The position numbers were made by a program, and so were the translations under genes. This document shows positions 1 to 11,554 of a stretch of DNA of 64,000 nt, one piece after another; position 1 is the first letter of the stretch, and each line of letters begins with the position of its first letter. The notes beneath the pieces are model-generated. The model saw only the letters and a program-made list of their open reading frames with translations. It was not told the DNA's origin and did not search any database. Source of the stretch: Bursaphelenchus xylophilus (taxonomy: Eukaryota; Nematoda; Chromadorea; Rhabditida; Aphelenchoididae); contig CAJFCV020000005.1 of NCBI GenBank assembly GCA_904066235.2, positions 10,039,501 through 10,103,500 on the forward strand, given 5' to 3'.

Positions 1-202
1 TTAAGGGATTACCTCCTAGGATAGAAACGAGCATCTTAATTTTTACCCTAAGATTTGCGAAAAAAATGTCAGATGTTTGCCAAACTTCGACGTCGTACGA
101 GCTACGGATCTGGCGTATGGCTTATTAGAAAACACTACGGCGCAAGCCAAAAAATTTCAAATTACAGAAGGCATACAAATCCCTTTATTCCCAGAAACGA
201 AA
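1..202. other. Non-coding flank at window start
   Basis: No gene or repeat copy can be supported here. It is the 3' flank of the first receptor gene, which ends at 203 on the minus strand. Confidence 0.5.
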
Positions 203-3000
203 TTAAGCAATCATGACCTCTTCCCTTGTCGAGAATTGTCGCCCCGACGAGAATTGCCCACTCTTTCCCGTGGTCATGGCGCCCAATGAACTGTCTCCAT
301 CAACGCGCCGAGGACGACATCCCATCAGCCGCATAACATATCGTCGGTACGCCTTGATCAAGTAAATTGTCAGGATGGCATTGGCTGAAGGAAGCCAGCT
401 GAGCGGTGACATAACCGCTGTTCCTATCATTTTCCCGTCAAGTCGCCATTGCATGGCAATGCAGACCAATGCAATTGGGAAAATAGCGAAAATTCCAGCG
501 TTTATTGTCTGAAAATTACATATATGTACAGTATGACCGTTGAAGTAAAAGGTGCTACAGTATTTCTTATAGCAATTTTGGGTTTTTATCGACTTGTACT
601 CCAAGTGCGACGCCCAGATCGTTCTCTGCGCTTACTCTCTCGACGGGAGAGGAAAATCAGAGCGCTGCACTTGGAAACATTCCCTTATGAGTTATATGTA
701 TATATGTAGTATATACAGAAAGGCTACATAACAAAATCATGCCCCTACCTGCGCAATCAAACTCCGAGTAAACTGTCGTTGCAGTTCTTTGGTGCGCTCG
801 CTCGATTGTTGAATGCTCACTGCTTTCCAAGCCCTCAGGGTGTAGGATCCGGCCATTTGAACGCTAATGGCAGTGGCAACAAACCCACCGTAGAAGTAGC
901 CGGCGGTTCCCCAGTCGCGCTGAAATTTAGGCTAACTGTAAAAGGTGAACGTTTATTTTCAAAAAAGTTTTCTTTAATTTTTCGTTTTGAATCATTTTCC
1001 AAACTTTCCGATCGCCTGTTGGTCGGTTGTTTTTCGGGTGCCTTGGAGAATGTATGGCTCAAATTCAACTACCCAATTTCTACATTTCCCCTGCAGTCCT
1101 TTCGATAGCCGGTGTGTTTGGAGACTTAGGTGAGTATTTTTGCTTCAGAGGGTCGATTTACAGCATACTAGGACACGTATTTATTATATTATAGTTCTTA
1201 AGACATCTTCTTAAACTCATATCAGTTTGTCGGGAAAATAACGTGGATTTGTCGCAGCAAGATGCCCTGCCTTGTCGCTGTTGCGCACCAAATCTCCAGC
1301 TCTGGCAAAGACTTTGCAAAGTGATAATGGGCGACAAATCCACATTATTTGCCCGACAGCTCATAGCTCAAGATGCGTACCTAGGGCACCTAAATTTACT
1401 TTTTCCTCTGGTGTAACTTGACTTCTGGTTCTCCTACTTGTTTACCTTTACTTCTCAGCACAAACCAAGACGTCTTGGACTACTACTACGCATGGGCCAC
1501 CTACGCCGAATTTTGTATGTTCCTTCTAAATGTCACGGCTCTGGTCTTGCTGTCTGCACTATATATTCGAGAGCGGCGACGGCGAAAAGAACTGGCGGAG
1601 GCTCAGGTCCTGGAAACGCCCTTCCACAACAGCTTTCAACGACTAAAAGTTCACACTCCGAGCATATCGCACTCTTGGGACAACGAGTAAGTTTGCAGCC
1701 GAAAATATTTTTTACTATTACTAAATATTGTAGAATAATAGACGGTTGAAATTGCTGTGCGGAAGGTTAATTTAATATGCATATTTTCAGCGAGGTCGTC
1801 AATTCGATAAGACAAAAATGCGTTAAAGGTCATAAGACCAGCCCTTCTCCATTGCTGAGCCCGAAAATCGAGTCTGCAACGAATACTCTGTAAAGAGCAA
1901 GATGCGATTTTGCACTAATTTGGCCATAAATAAATTATTTCCATTCCTATAATACAAGGGAAAATTTGACGTCATTGTGTTTTATCCGCCCGATATTGCT
2001 CTGTCGGGAAAATAATGTGGATTTGTCGCACATCAAAATCGTCTATCATCCCTTTGCGACGGCTAGCCGCAACTCGAGACTTGGTGTGCGACTGCGACGA
2101 CGGAGAAATTTAGTTGCGACAGATCCACATTATCTTTCCGACAGACTAGTAAAAACGAAGGAAACTCAAAAATATCGTGAAAACTTTTATGCTTTAACAT
2201 ATTCAGCACTCACCATATCACATGCATATCTGAACGGCGACGTTCCATCCTCAGCGATCCACTCGTGAGTTACGAATTGAAAATAGTAATCATAGCCTCG
2301 GAAGCTGGCCTGATACACACCGTATCCCAAGCTCATCCCCAGCAACAGCCCGGTGAGCGCCGAAATCGCGACATTTCTCACAATGAGCATGGGATTTATC
2401 GTACTCCCGCTGAAAATAGATAAAAGTGTAAAGGTAATACGTACATACTATATATGTTTAAAAATAAGAGAAGTGGCAAGACTTACGACGTAACAAGTAG
2501 ATATCGGTAATGACAAAGAGCCGGCAAGATGAGGATGCCGTGAAGGACGACGAGGGAATGAGGAGCCATGAAGGTTGGGTAAGACCAAGGCCCGAGGAAG
2601 GCCTCCACACCATGAGGCATAACCAGAAACATCCCATTTTTGATGAGAAGTTGCTGAAAACAGAAAACATTATCATCGATTTTAGCCTGGCGACTTTCCA
2701 GACGGACAAGTATCGGCCTATTGGGAAAATAAAGTAGATCTAACGAACAAATAGAAAACCAATGTGGAAAGGTTTTGTTAAACCTCCAATGCCTTCATAG
2801 CGACGTACATGTTGGGTAATGAACTCCACGATGCTGAAGAAAATGTCGAAGAGAGCCGACGTCAAGAACAAGTAAGAGTATGGCCTTGTCTTCTCAGTAG
2901 TTGTCTTTACAATCGCCAACAATAAGAGAAAATTCAATATGAGGCCAAGACCGGAGCCAAGATTGTCGGAGATCCAAAGGCAGAAGAAGAAAGTGTTCAT
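203..3000 (-). CDS. Str/Srd-like chemoreceptor GPCR, copy A (343 aa)
   Basis: Predicted seven-transmembrane chemosensory receptor of the nematode Str superfamily (Str/Srj/Srd group), expected in sensory cilia. Exons on the minus strand are 3000-2809, 2653-2487, 2409-2214, 919-749 and 508-203; they sum to 1032 nt with consistent phases. Exon 1 holds TM1-TM2 with the ILNFLLLLAIVKTT region. Exon 2 holds TM3 ending in the family's H/F-YRY motif (CHYRYLL). Exon 4 holds TM5 and a loop ending ELQRQF-SLIAQ. Exon 5 holds TM6-TM7 with SPLSWLPSANA and IKAYRRY. A TTTTTCAG acceptor lies a few bases upstream of the start codon, which suggests trans-splicing. Intron 3 (1.3 kb) contains a separate plus-strand gene and two family-1 MITEs. 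The exact subfamily is an inference. Confidence 0.85.
1050..1893 (+). CDS. Nested single-pass membrane protein (136 aa)
   Basis: Three exons, 1050-1129, 1459-1686 and 1791-1893, sum to 411 nt with phases that fit only when the ATG at 1050 is used (the ATG at 1054 is out of phase). The donors are AG|GTGAGT and GA|GTAAGT, the acceptors end TTCTCAG and TTTTCAG, and AATAAA follows at about 1928. The protein has no clear cleavable signal peptide. It has a short N-terminus with an N-glycosylation site (NST, residues 5-7), one hydrophobic segment (about 43-63), then a very basic stop-transfer stretch (IRERRRRKE) and a Ser-rich tail. The gene lies on the opposite strand inside intron 3 of receptor A, and its own intron 1 holds a family-1 MITE. 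Short glycosylated ectodomain, single TM and a YIR-plus-basic juxtamembrane region recall KCNE/MPS potassium-channel accessory subunits, but this is speculative. Confidence 0.65.
1221..1362. mobile_element. Family-1 MITE, copy 1
   Basis: Short inverted-repeat element beginning TTTGTCGGGAAAATAACG and ending in its inverted complement with CCCGACAG. It is in intron 1 of the nested gene and intron 3 of receptor A. Confidence 0.8.
1998..2150. mobile_element. Family-1 MITE, copy 2
   Basis: Termini CTGTCGGGAAAATAATGTGG and its inverted complement (TTTCCGACAGACTA). It lies in intron 3 of receptor A, downstream of the nested gene. Confidence 0.85.
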
Positions 3001-3969
3001 TATGGCTGAAAAATGGTCAAATACTAAAAAAGATTATTAATTATAAAAACTTTTAGGGGTCGACGGCAATTCAAATTAACACTAAATCGATCGACACGAG
3101 GTGGAGGACAGGCGGAGACCCAAAAAACAGGGTACAAGAGATGCCTACGAGGCCTGGCGAAGACGTTGGAAGCTCGATGAAGGCTTGGCGGAGACTTGGC
3201 AAATCTTTCAACGCGACCATTTTTTAAATTTTAGCTATTTCAAAAATTCATTTTCAAACAAAAATCCGTAAGTTTCACCTGTTTGTTATTGCAGAAAAAC
3301 ATGTAAAACGCATTAAAATGGGTGAAAAGCTATCCTAGAACCTGACCAATCCTATTATCTTTCGATTAACTAAACCCTTTCCTAAAGCCTCCCACGCTTC
3401 AACAAATCGAGGCGTCGAAAAGTATCGTAGATCCTAACTGCGGTTCATTCGAAAAGTACTAGTGCCAGAGTGACACTGTCTGCACAAACGAAGTCTCATT
3501 AGGCCCGTTGTAATGGTCAATGTCACAACCTTAGCGAGCCTTTTGCAGATTAAAGTACAGTTTATTTTCTAGTTTGGTGTTTGAATGGAAAAAAAGCAAC
3601 AGAGGACAAGTGTAACGTACAAAAATTTTCTTCGAATTTCTCACTTCAAGCAGCATAAAAAAGCTCAAAACTCGGCATGAAAAACCTTTAGCCGCGGGAA
3701 TTTACATCGCCGTCTAAGAGCTTTCAAAATAGAACAATGAACCGCACATTTCTTCAAAATGATGCCGAAATCTTTTTGGCCTTTTTCGTTGTTCTGTTAT
3801 ATAATACAATTAAAAATACGGTGGGTTGTATTGATGAAAGATCGTAAACATATCAGAGAACAGTCGCATAAGATGACCGCTTAGAGTGCAAAACAATCAG
3901 TCAAATTTGGTTACAAGCAGAAGTGCCTCAAGCGACGCTCAGATTTTTAAAAAACATGATACATATTGA

Positions 3970-4280
3970 GATTAATTTTTAGGGCATATACGAGACTTAT
4001 ACTCTACACTTTACAGAAACGACCGAGATTTTTTGATCGAAAGTTGGCAAGAATGTAAAACTTTTTTGTAAATCTTGGCATAAAAAGTTTCATGATTATT
4101 TCTGCATCTGAGTGGAACTTTACCAAAAAAAATCAATTTTTTCCGCACAAAACTGACAATCACCAAAAGGTATTTTTCTTGTTCACTGCCCTCCATGTTT
4201 TTCGTACTCTCGACGGCAAAGAACGTTTATGTATAGTAATATCTCGGCTGAGTGTGCAAAGCGCGAGCTAAGATTATAAG
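3970..4280. repeat. Family-2 repeat fragment
   Basis: Contains the family-2 internal text (CTCTCGACGGCAAAGAACG, ATATCTCGGCTGA, GCAAAGCGCGAGCTAAGATT) also seen in the copy at 55534-55990. The termini are not clear. Confidence 0.55.
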
Positions 4281-6038
4281 TAATTGATATATTCTAAGCT
4301 AAGGTACTTCCCCTGTAATGTTAACCCGTTCTACTTCACTTTTAAACAAAATTAATTGCTAATGATGACCTTTTCAGCAGTATTCCTTTATGTGCCGATT
4401 CATTTCGTGCGGGGGCGGAGCCTAAGCAACTAATCTGCGCGTCAGCGGTAGATGGAAGCTCAACGACAAACGAAAAGATTTACAGGTCCCTGCGTAGAAA
4501 TCCAGCTCATTTTTTATAGATTCTACAGAAAATGAGTTGGAAATAAATATTATGTAATAGGTACAGTGATTATCGATGACATGGTACCCAAACACGTTCT
4601 GTTTTTTGTTTAGGCCACACAGCTTAACCGGACAATTATAGTCATTGTAAGTAAACACGATGCTAACAAGGGATGGGCGCAATGGAAGATCTGGACAAGG
4701 ATTTGCGTAAAATTAGAGCGGCATTTCTTCCTGACCAGGGTTAGCACTTGTTGGTTTTCGACAAAGACTAGAATTTTGGAGAAAGATTTAGCTAAAAAAT
4801 TCGGATATGGATTTTTTGTGTGTGATCTTCACACTGTTTTTCAACAGGATCTTGCGAGACCAAAATTTAGAAATGGAAGATTCAAAGGACTTCCACAAGT
4901 ACGAATACGGTTACGGCGTATCCGATGATTTGTCATCGGAGGCGAAATTCTAGGACAAAAGAATCGAAAAAATCGTTAATCCTTGAGTTCGAAAAAATGA
5001 GTTTCATCGAATACGTACTTACACTCTACCTCATAGATTTGCAACAACGCGATACACTTTGCTCATGTCACCTACGCTCTCGCCACCAATATGTACGAAT
5101 TTTGTCCGCGTAATAATAAATATAACGTACTTACTCAATAACAAATGGGATGTACTTATCCGAGGGTTGGCAACACTCTTAATCACCCTTCTCTGAGATT
5201 ATAAAACTACAATCCTTTTTCTTACGTTCGGTAAATGACTAAGACGTCTAATTCTTTCTTACCCCCTAAAAAAAGAGAGTAAATAAAGTACCAAACCGAT
5301 TTACTGTACGAATATTGAAGCAAGCTTTGTCGAAGGGCAAAGGAGCATTTACACAGATCTGCCTATTTTAGTTGGCATTAACTTCGTTCACTTCACATAT
5401 CTGCCGTGGCAAGAACGAATATAAAAGAACGAATTTCTTGGCAAGTGCAGCGATAAACGAAGTTCAAAGCGACAGCAGACAATCTTTGTTATGACGAAAG
5501 TAAGGTGCAAAGTAAGAACGAATCTATCTACATATATTCCGAGACCGCGCAATAAAATAATGTGCTGTCTGTGAAAACGAAATTAATTTTAACCGGCGAA
5601 GGAAGTCGTCCAAATCGCAAATGAGTTGAGCTATGGGACTGGAATATTCTTGACCTCCACATTCGAAAACGGTAAATAATTTCGGTTCCGTACCCTGGTT
5701 TGCGGAAGAATTGACCGTAAATTTAGACCGGAGAGCCTCCTACAGTGACGGCCCTGGGCCCTGATCCAGTGGCAAAAAAGGACCATTTTGCGTCCGGTAA
5801 GTATAAAAATTTAGCAGAATGCCAAAGTCGCGGCCCAATGAGCTTCTCTGTTTTAGGATATGATCAACAGAGCGCAGTAAAACTTGAGAAAACGCTAACG
5901 ACAATTTTCGCCGAGCCAAAAAAAATTTTTTCTAGCCAAAATGTTTTTCTTTTGTCGACTAGCCAATTTTTTTCTAGCCAAATTTTTCTCCCGTCCTTAC
6001 AAAAACTTCATTTTTGGTCTCTGCCGACCTGATATGGA

Positions 6039-6354
6039 CTTACAGGGGAAGTACTCAAAGCTAAACGTGGAGAGCGGTCAGAGAGAAAAGCGTTTTTTGG
6101 CCATAACTTTAGCATTTTCATGCGGAAAAATTTGATTTTTTGTAGAAACATTATCCTTTACGGTTGAAATAGGCATGAAACTTTTCGCGCTGAAATTCGG
6201 TAAAAAATCCGAAGTTTTCGCCGGCTTTCGATCTAAAAATCTTGGTTGTTTCTGCAGCTCGGATTCTCGCATATACCTTAAAAAAAATTATTCTAACTTT
6301 GCGCCAAGTTTCATCAAAATCTGAGCGTCGCACTTGGAGTACTTCCCCTGTTAG
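6039..6354. mobile_element. Family-2 MITE, internally deleted copy
   Basis: Starts with TTACAGGGGAAGTACTC and ends with its inverted partner GAGTACTTCCCCTGTTAG. The interior closely matches the right two thirds of the 55534-55990 copy but lacks the left internal part. Confidence 0.75.
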
Positions 6355-7717
6355 CTGGTCCGTACAACCCTTGAAACGCATAATATATGACGTTTTTAAA
6401 CAAATGCCGAAATTTCGGTCCTTCTGCAAAGGTTAAGATCGTTATTTCAGGGCCAATTAAGTGCACGGGTGGTTGAAGGCGACTACAAATGGAGCTATTG
6501 TGAGGATTGGATAGCGAAGCGAACTCTCGAAAAAAGGCAAAATGTTTCAAAGTTTAAAGTTGCCAAATGCACGTCAAAACGAGGGGTACGGTGACCGTAA
6601 TAGACCCTTCGCTACCGGTTTTTTTACATTTTGTCTTGATTTCACAGAGAAGACAAAGAAAAGACGCGCAAAACGTACTCTCCTGCCCATAAAGTTCACC
6701 ATTCCTTCACCGACACAAAGATTTTCTCGTATTTTTTTACGAATTAACAATCCATTCACCAGACCGTTTTAGCTTACCCAAGTTTGACGCGCAATGGTCA
6801 CTTTCCCGAATTGAGAATTTTCCGTTGAAAATGCCAAATTTCCCACTGATTTGCCAGCATGATTTACCCCACTACAGCTGCAAAGACAAAAGTGAAAACA
6901 AGATTGTGAAGTTAGGGTGCTTTTTATAAGATTTCCATACCGAATTGGATGGAATGGTCGGCATATTGTTAACACACCTGTTCGTATAAGCAAGGTTGAC
7001 AAAATGGAATTTACTATAATGTTTGTTATTGCAATTCCATTATCGACACAAGATATATAATGTTTACCGTAATTAGGGTGGCAAACGGGCTTGTTTTTCG
7101 ATTTCATGCTTTCTACAGAAAAAATATATAAAAAAATTAGGCCCGGTTAGGGCGCGAACTGCCAAATTTCCTTGGATCTTACCGCTTCTGTGGCGCTAAA
7201 ATCTGCTGATGGTTATAGCATATGTTCTAATTTTGGACTCTATATGCATTTGACTATTTAACATGCATATCTTTAATACGTATATGTAAAGGTTTAAAAA
7301 AGTGCTACAAACTAGTAGTAGGCTCTTGAAGGACCCTCGTAATGCAACCTCCACTTCCGACTTTTGCATTAATTTTGTATGTACTCGTTGGCCCACAAAA
7401 ACAAGAAAGTTTTTTTCACTTTACAACAGATTGTTTTTTATCACTTTGGGTGCAGGTATTGCACCCAAAATCATGAAACAGCTCCTAATTACGAAAGGCT
7501 AGAGGTTGCGGCCAGTTCTCACACAAAAGACCTACTTTTGTTTTAGAAAAGTGGCTCAATGCTTGTAAGTAGAATACGATATTCGGCTCGTAGTGTAATA
7601 AACGACCTATTAAAAGCAATCGTCTGGACGAAGGTCACTGTTTCCTTCACTCTTCCCACTCGCTTTTCTTGCTGCAGAACTTTATTCTCTGCGACCTTTT
7701 CAATACATATATGTAAT

Positions 7718-9593
7718 CTAAGAACGCGAATGCTGACCCGTGTAGTTATGGTAATAAGGTGGGGCGTTCTTTAGTGTCGATACTGCCAGTCCGTCCTGAA
7801 TTTTCCGACGATGTATACCAAGTACATGGAGAACGTATCGGCGATACGCCTTGATCAGGTAAATCGCCAGCAATGCGTTGGCCGAAGGAAGCCAGCTCAC
7901 TTGCGACATGACCACAGCGCCAGCAGCGTGGACGTCGATTCCTCCTTGCATCGTGGTCGACGCTACCGTCGCCGGGAAGATGGCAAAAACGGCCGCGTTG
8001 ATGGTCTTAAAATAAAATATTTTTCTAAACAAATTTGGAGCTACTGACCTCTTATCAGTCTGTCGGGAAAATAATGTGGATCTGTCAAATTTATCGCAGA
8101 AAAGGCGAGAGATTTCCCTGGGGCAATCCCACATTATTTTCCCGACAAACTAATAAAAAAAAAAGCTGTTAAAAGCTTACTTGCGCTACCAAAGTCCTTG
8201 TAAACTGTCGTTGTAACTCTTTCGTTCTCTCACTGGCGTCTTGAGAGTTAACCGTCTTCCACGCTTTCAGTGAGTAATACCCCGCCATGATCACACCTAT
8301 GATCGCAAGAAAAAAGCCGCCAGCAAAGTAAACCACTGTTCCCAAATCACGCTAAAATTACGTACAGTTATTGAAAGAGTTTCTAATTTTTGCTCCGCTT
8401 TTTCAAAACTGCGTAGTGCGTTCGAAGAGTTGCATAGTGCGAATTAAAAAAAAGGCAAAAAAACTCGGTCTATTGCAGCCTGGCGGGAAAATAATGTGGA
8501 TTTGTTGCGCCTTGAAATCGCCCGTCATCGCCTTAAGACTGCCCGTCACGGCTGAAATGGTGCGCGACTGTGAGTCGAGACATTTTTCTGCAACAAATCC
8601 ACATTATTTTCCCGACAGACCGACAAATAATGCGCACAATTTCGAAGAATTAATGCGCCAAAACGTGCCGGTGAAGAGAAAAGCAAGTTCTTGGCAGACT
8701 GATATAGAAACCCCTGCCATGTCACGTACCATATCACAAGCATACTTGAACAGAGTGCTTCCATCTGAATCAAACCACTCAGGGTTCACAAAGCGCCGGT
8801 AATACGTGTAGCCTCGGCGTTTGGCTTGTTCCACTCCGCACGCCAAGCACAGACCGAGGACGACGCTGAGAGAGGCGGAAATTGCCACATTCCTAATGAC
8901 AATGAACATGTCTGTCCCGGCCTTACTGAAAACGTCTTGATTTTGTGCATGCCGTTAAAATGAGAAAAAGGTTTTATGTCGTTCAAACATACAATGTTTT
9001 CAGCTTATACCGGTAGTGACACAGAGCCGGCAAGATGAGCAGTGACTGCATAACAACAGCGGAATGAAGCCACATAAATACTGAATAGGACCAGGGGCCC
9101 AGAAACGACTCAACTCCATGGGGCATTACGAGAAACATTCCGTTTCTTATAAGAAGTTGCTGAAAAGTTTGGGTTACAATTTTATCGTCAGATTTGCGTG
9201 TAAAGTAAAAAATATGTTAACATTGGCAAGCTGGGAGGGGGTTTTCTGGCATTTCGCTAGCTAAGAAGCTTTTGAAGATGCCGTTGTTCGTTAAAACAAA
9301 TCGCAAATTTTGGTTCTTTACGATTGCCCCTCTTTCGCATTAAATTTACCTTAACGTCAAAAAAATCAAAAATAATCATAATTTAGTTTGCATCAACCTA
9401 CATGTTGAGTAGCCCCTTCCACAAGGCTGTAGAATATATCCGATACAGACATGCTGAGTGCCAAATACGAGAAATGCCGGATTCTTTGATCAGTGGTCTT
9501 TACAATCGCCATAAACAATAGTGAGTTCAAAATGAGGCCAAGGAAAACGCCAAGATTGTCGAAAGCCCAAAGCGTAGTGAAGAACGCGTTCAT
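7718..9593 (-). CDS. Str/Srd-like chemoreceptor GPCR, copy B (337 aa)
   Basis: Second receptor of the array. Exons on the minus strand are 9593-9402, 9159-8993, 8925-8730, 8351-8181 and 8005-7718, 1014 nt in all. The first four exons have exactly the lengths of copy A. Start at MNAFF was chosen because it aligns with the other copies and follows a TTCGTCAG acceptor; the upstream in-frame ATG is less likely. TM3 ends CHYRYKL, the loop before TM6 reads ELQRQFTRTLVAQ, and TM7 has SWLPSANALLAIYLIKAYRRY. Exon 2 uses a weaker donor (TT|GTATGTTTG). Introns 3 and 4 each carry a family-1 MITE. This copy is more diverged from C, D and E than those are from one another. Confidence 0.84.
8053..8154. mobile_element. 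Family-1 MITE, copy 3
   Basis: Starts TATCAGTCTGTCGGGAAAAT and ends CCCGACAAACTAATA. In intron 4 of receptor B. Confidence 0.85.
8475..8625. mobile_element. Family-1 MITE, copy 4
   Basis: CGGGAAAATAATGTGGATTT at one end and its inverted complement at the other. In intron 3 of receptor B. Confidence 0.85.
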
Positions 9594-11554
9594 CGCTGAC
9601 GAATGAACCTTAACGTTTCCGCTGTAGTTGAGGTGGCTTTGTCGAGGTGCTCTCAATTCGATTAGTGCTTAAGTGAAAGCTACAACATTGCTAACCCACC
9701 GCCTAACTAATTAATAACGTGCTTTCCGAAAATGTATTCAAGTCGTAGTTCCTTCATCTTTTGAGAGCTGAACCCGATTTCGTAAACGTCATACACTTAT
9801 AAGCATGCCCACTCTACAAACTATGAAGTAGGTTATAGATCACCCGGCTTATGTTTGCCTCAAATACAATACAAGAATTTTGTCAAAAAAGGGAGAAGTT
9901 GCATTTTAAAGCATCTTGACGTATATCGTGGGGTCACGAGAGCCTCAATAGATACGTAAATTCTTTCAAATTGCAACAAAAGCTAAAGTGTTTGTTTTCC
10001 CCATAAATATCAGCTCTCTTATGACCAATAAATGAGTTTTAACTAGAATTATTCTCTTGTTGAAACACTACAGTACAAATTTTGTCTAGCGGCAAAGTAC
10101 ACTCGTCAACGACCAACTAAAACTAATAAAACTGTTGAAGGGAACATTAAACTGTCAAAGTGTAATTTCGATGAAACGAGGAATATGTACATTCAATTGT
10201 AGTGTCATATTCGTTGGAATTGCGAATAGGTGCCCGTGGGGGTCTTCATTTGATATACTATGTTAAAGAGCATGGAAAACGAGGAGAGCCGGCGGGACAA
10301 ACAACGGTGGTCACCGCAGGTTATACTGCCTCTGTGCAGTAGAAATCTGTTGTTTTCGAAGGCGTTTCCCACAATCAAGGGTTCTTTTGTGAGGTCTCTT
10401 TATTATTATGCTGTGATGACTCTAACATCATGGCCGTTCTGTCGCCCTAATTGTAAGTCTTTTGTCGGTCTACGTGATGACTGGTAATGGTATGACACCT
10501 TTCATCCCCAAAAAGAGCCGCATTTTTGCAATTTTCGATGTAAATATCTCAGTCATTTTCTCGGTAGGTTCTGCAAAGCGCGAGCTAGCGGTCTCGAATA
10601 TATCGTGGATAAAGTTATTCTAAATTTATGCCAGGTTTTTTTTAAATTTGAGCGTCACACTTGAGGTAGTCTCGTGTTAGCTGGTAGGACTCATACCGCT
10701 GCTCTTTAGAGACTTAGAAACTCTTTGCACAATGTTAATCACATAACAAATCCACTATAATTGCCCTCGCCCTCGAAGAAATCTCTTGGATGTCTTCCAA
10801 TCCACATACAGTGAACCTTCAAAGATCTCTCTTTCTCTGATTTCCTAATGCCTTTAAAATATACTTCTCTCTGCACAAATTATATGATGACTGTTCCCGT
10901 ATATAATACACATATGTACGTATCTTTCGATGTTTTCTTCTTGGATCTGCAATTAAATTTTTTCCACTAAAGTGTAATCCGAAAATTTGCTCAAGACGCT
11001 GACCACAAGCACCATTACAATTATTTTTTCATGCTGTACTTCTTCCTCCAAAGTTTTTGGCAGTACTTTAATCAACGTTGCACAGATAATTGCAAACGGT
11101 CCTATGATACATTACAGTGCGTCGGGATTTGCTGGCTCCGGTCAAGTCCAAACACTTACTTGCAAAACATTGGTTCTTCTTGTTGCCGCAATTATAGGCT
11201 TAAAATTTGGTTTCATTTGTTTCCACAATACAGTAGGTAATATGAAAAAACAGCTGTTCTAAAAACTTTTTTTGTCCCGCATTTAACCCACAGCAGACCA
11301 AAAGCTAAACGTTTTTTCGTAATTTTGGAATGGACGCTGACGACATCCGACTGGGAACTTGACAATCGAAAGACTTACAAGGGAACTACGCCAAATGCGG
11401 CGCACAAATTTCGATGAATCTTTGATTAATACATACTTTCTAAGGCGTGTATGTGAGATCTTGAAGATTCCAGTTCAATTCTTACGAACATATTCTACCA
11501 TATATTAAACTCCAAAACTTCTGGTTTCAACTCAACCTTTATTCCCAAAAAAAC
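9594..11554. other. Intergenic region between receptors B and C
   Basis: No gene is supported. It includes a family-2 fragment at about 10540-10695 and, from about 10735, sequence duplicated at about 14815-15440 (see the segmental duplication). Confidence 0.5.
10540..10695. repeat. Family-2 repeat fragment
   Basis: Carries GCAAAGCGCGAGCTAG and the right-end text GAGCGTCACACTTGAGGTAG followed by GTTAGCTGG, matching the right third of other family-2 copies. Confidence 0.6.

Larger units (their letters stand above)
3001..7717. other. Intergenic region between receptors A and B
   Basis: No convincing gene is seen on either strand; the ORFs here lack splice-compatible partners or recognisable motifs. 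The stretch holds family-2 repeat pieces (about 3970-4280 and 6039-6354) and otherwise AT-rich sequence without visible structure. Confidence 0.5.

Noticed and set aside
6151..6429. Overlapping ORFs of 64-92 codons around 6.1-6.5 kb on both strands
   Set aside because: They lie in a family-2 MITE and change frame between MITE copies.
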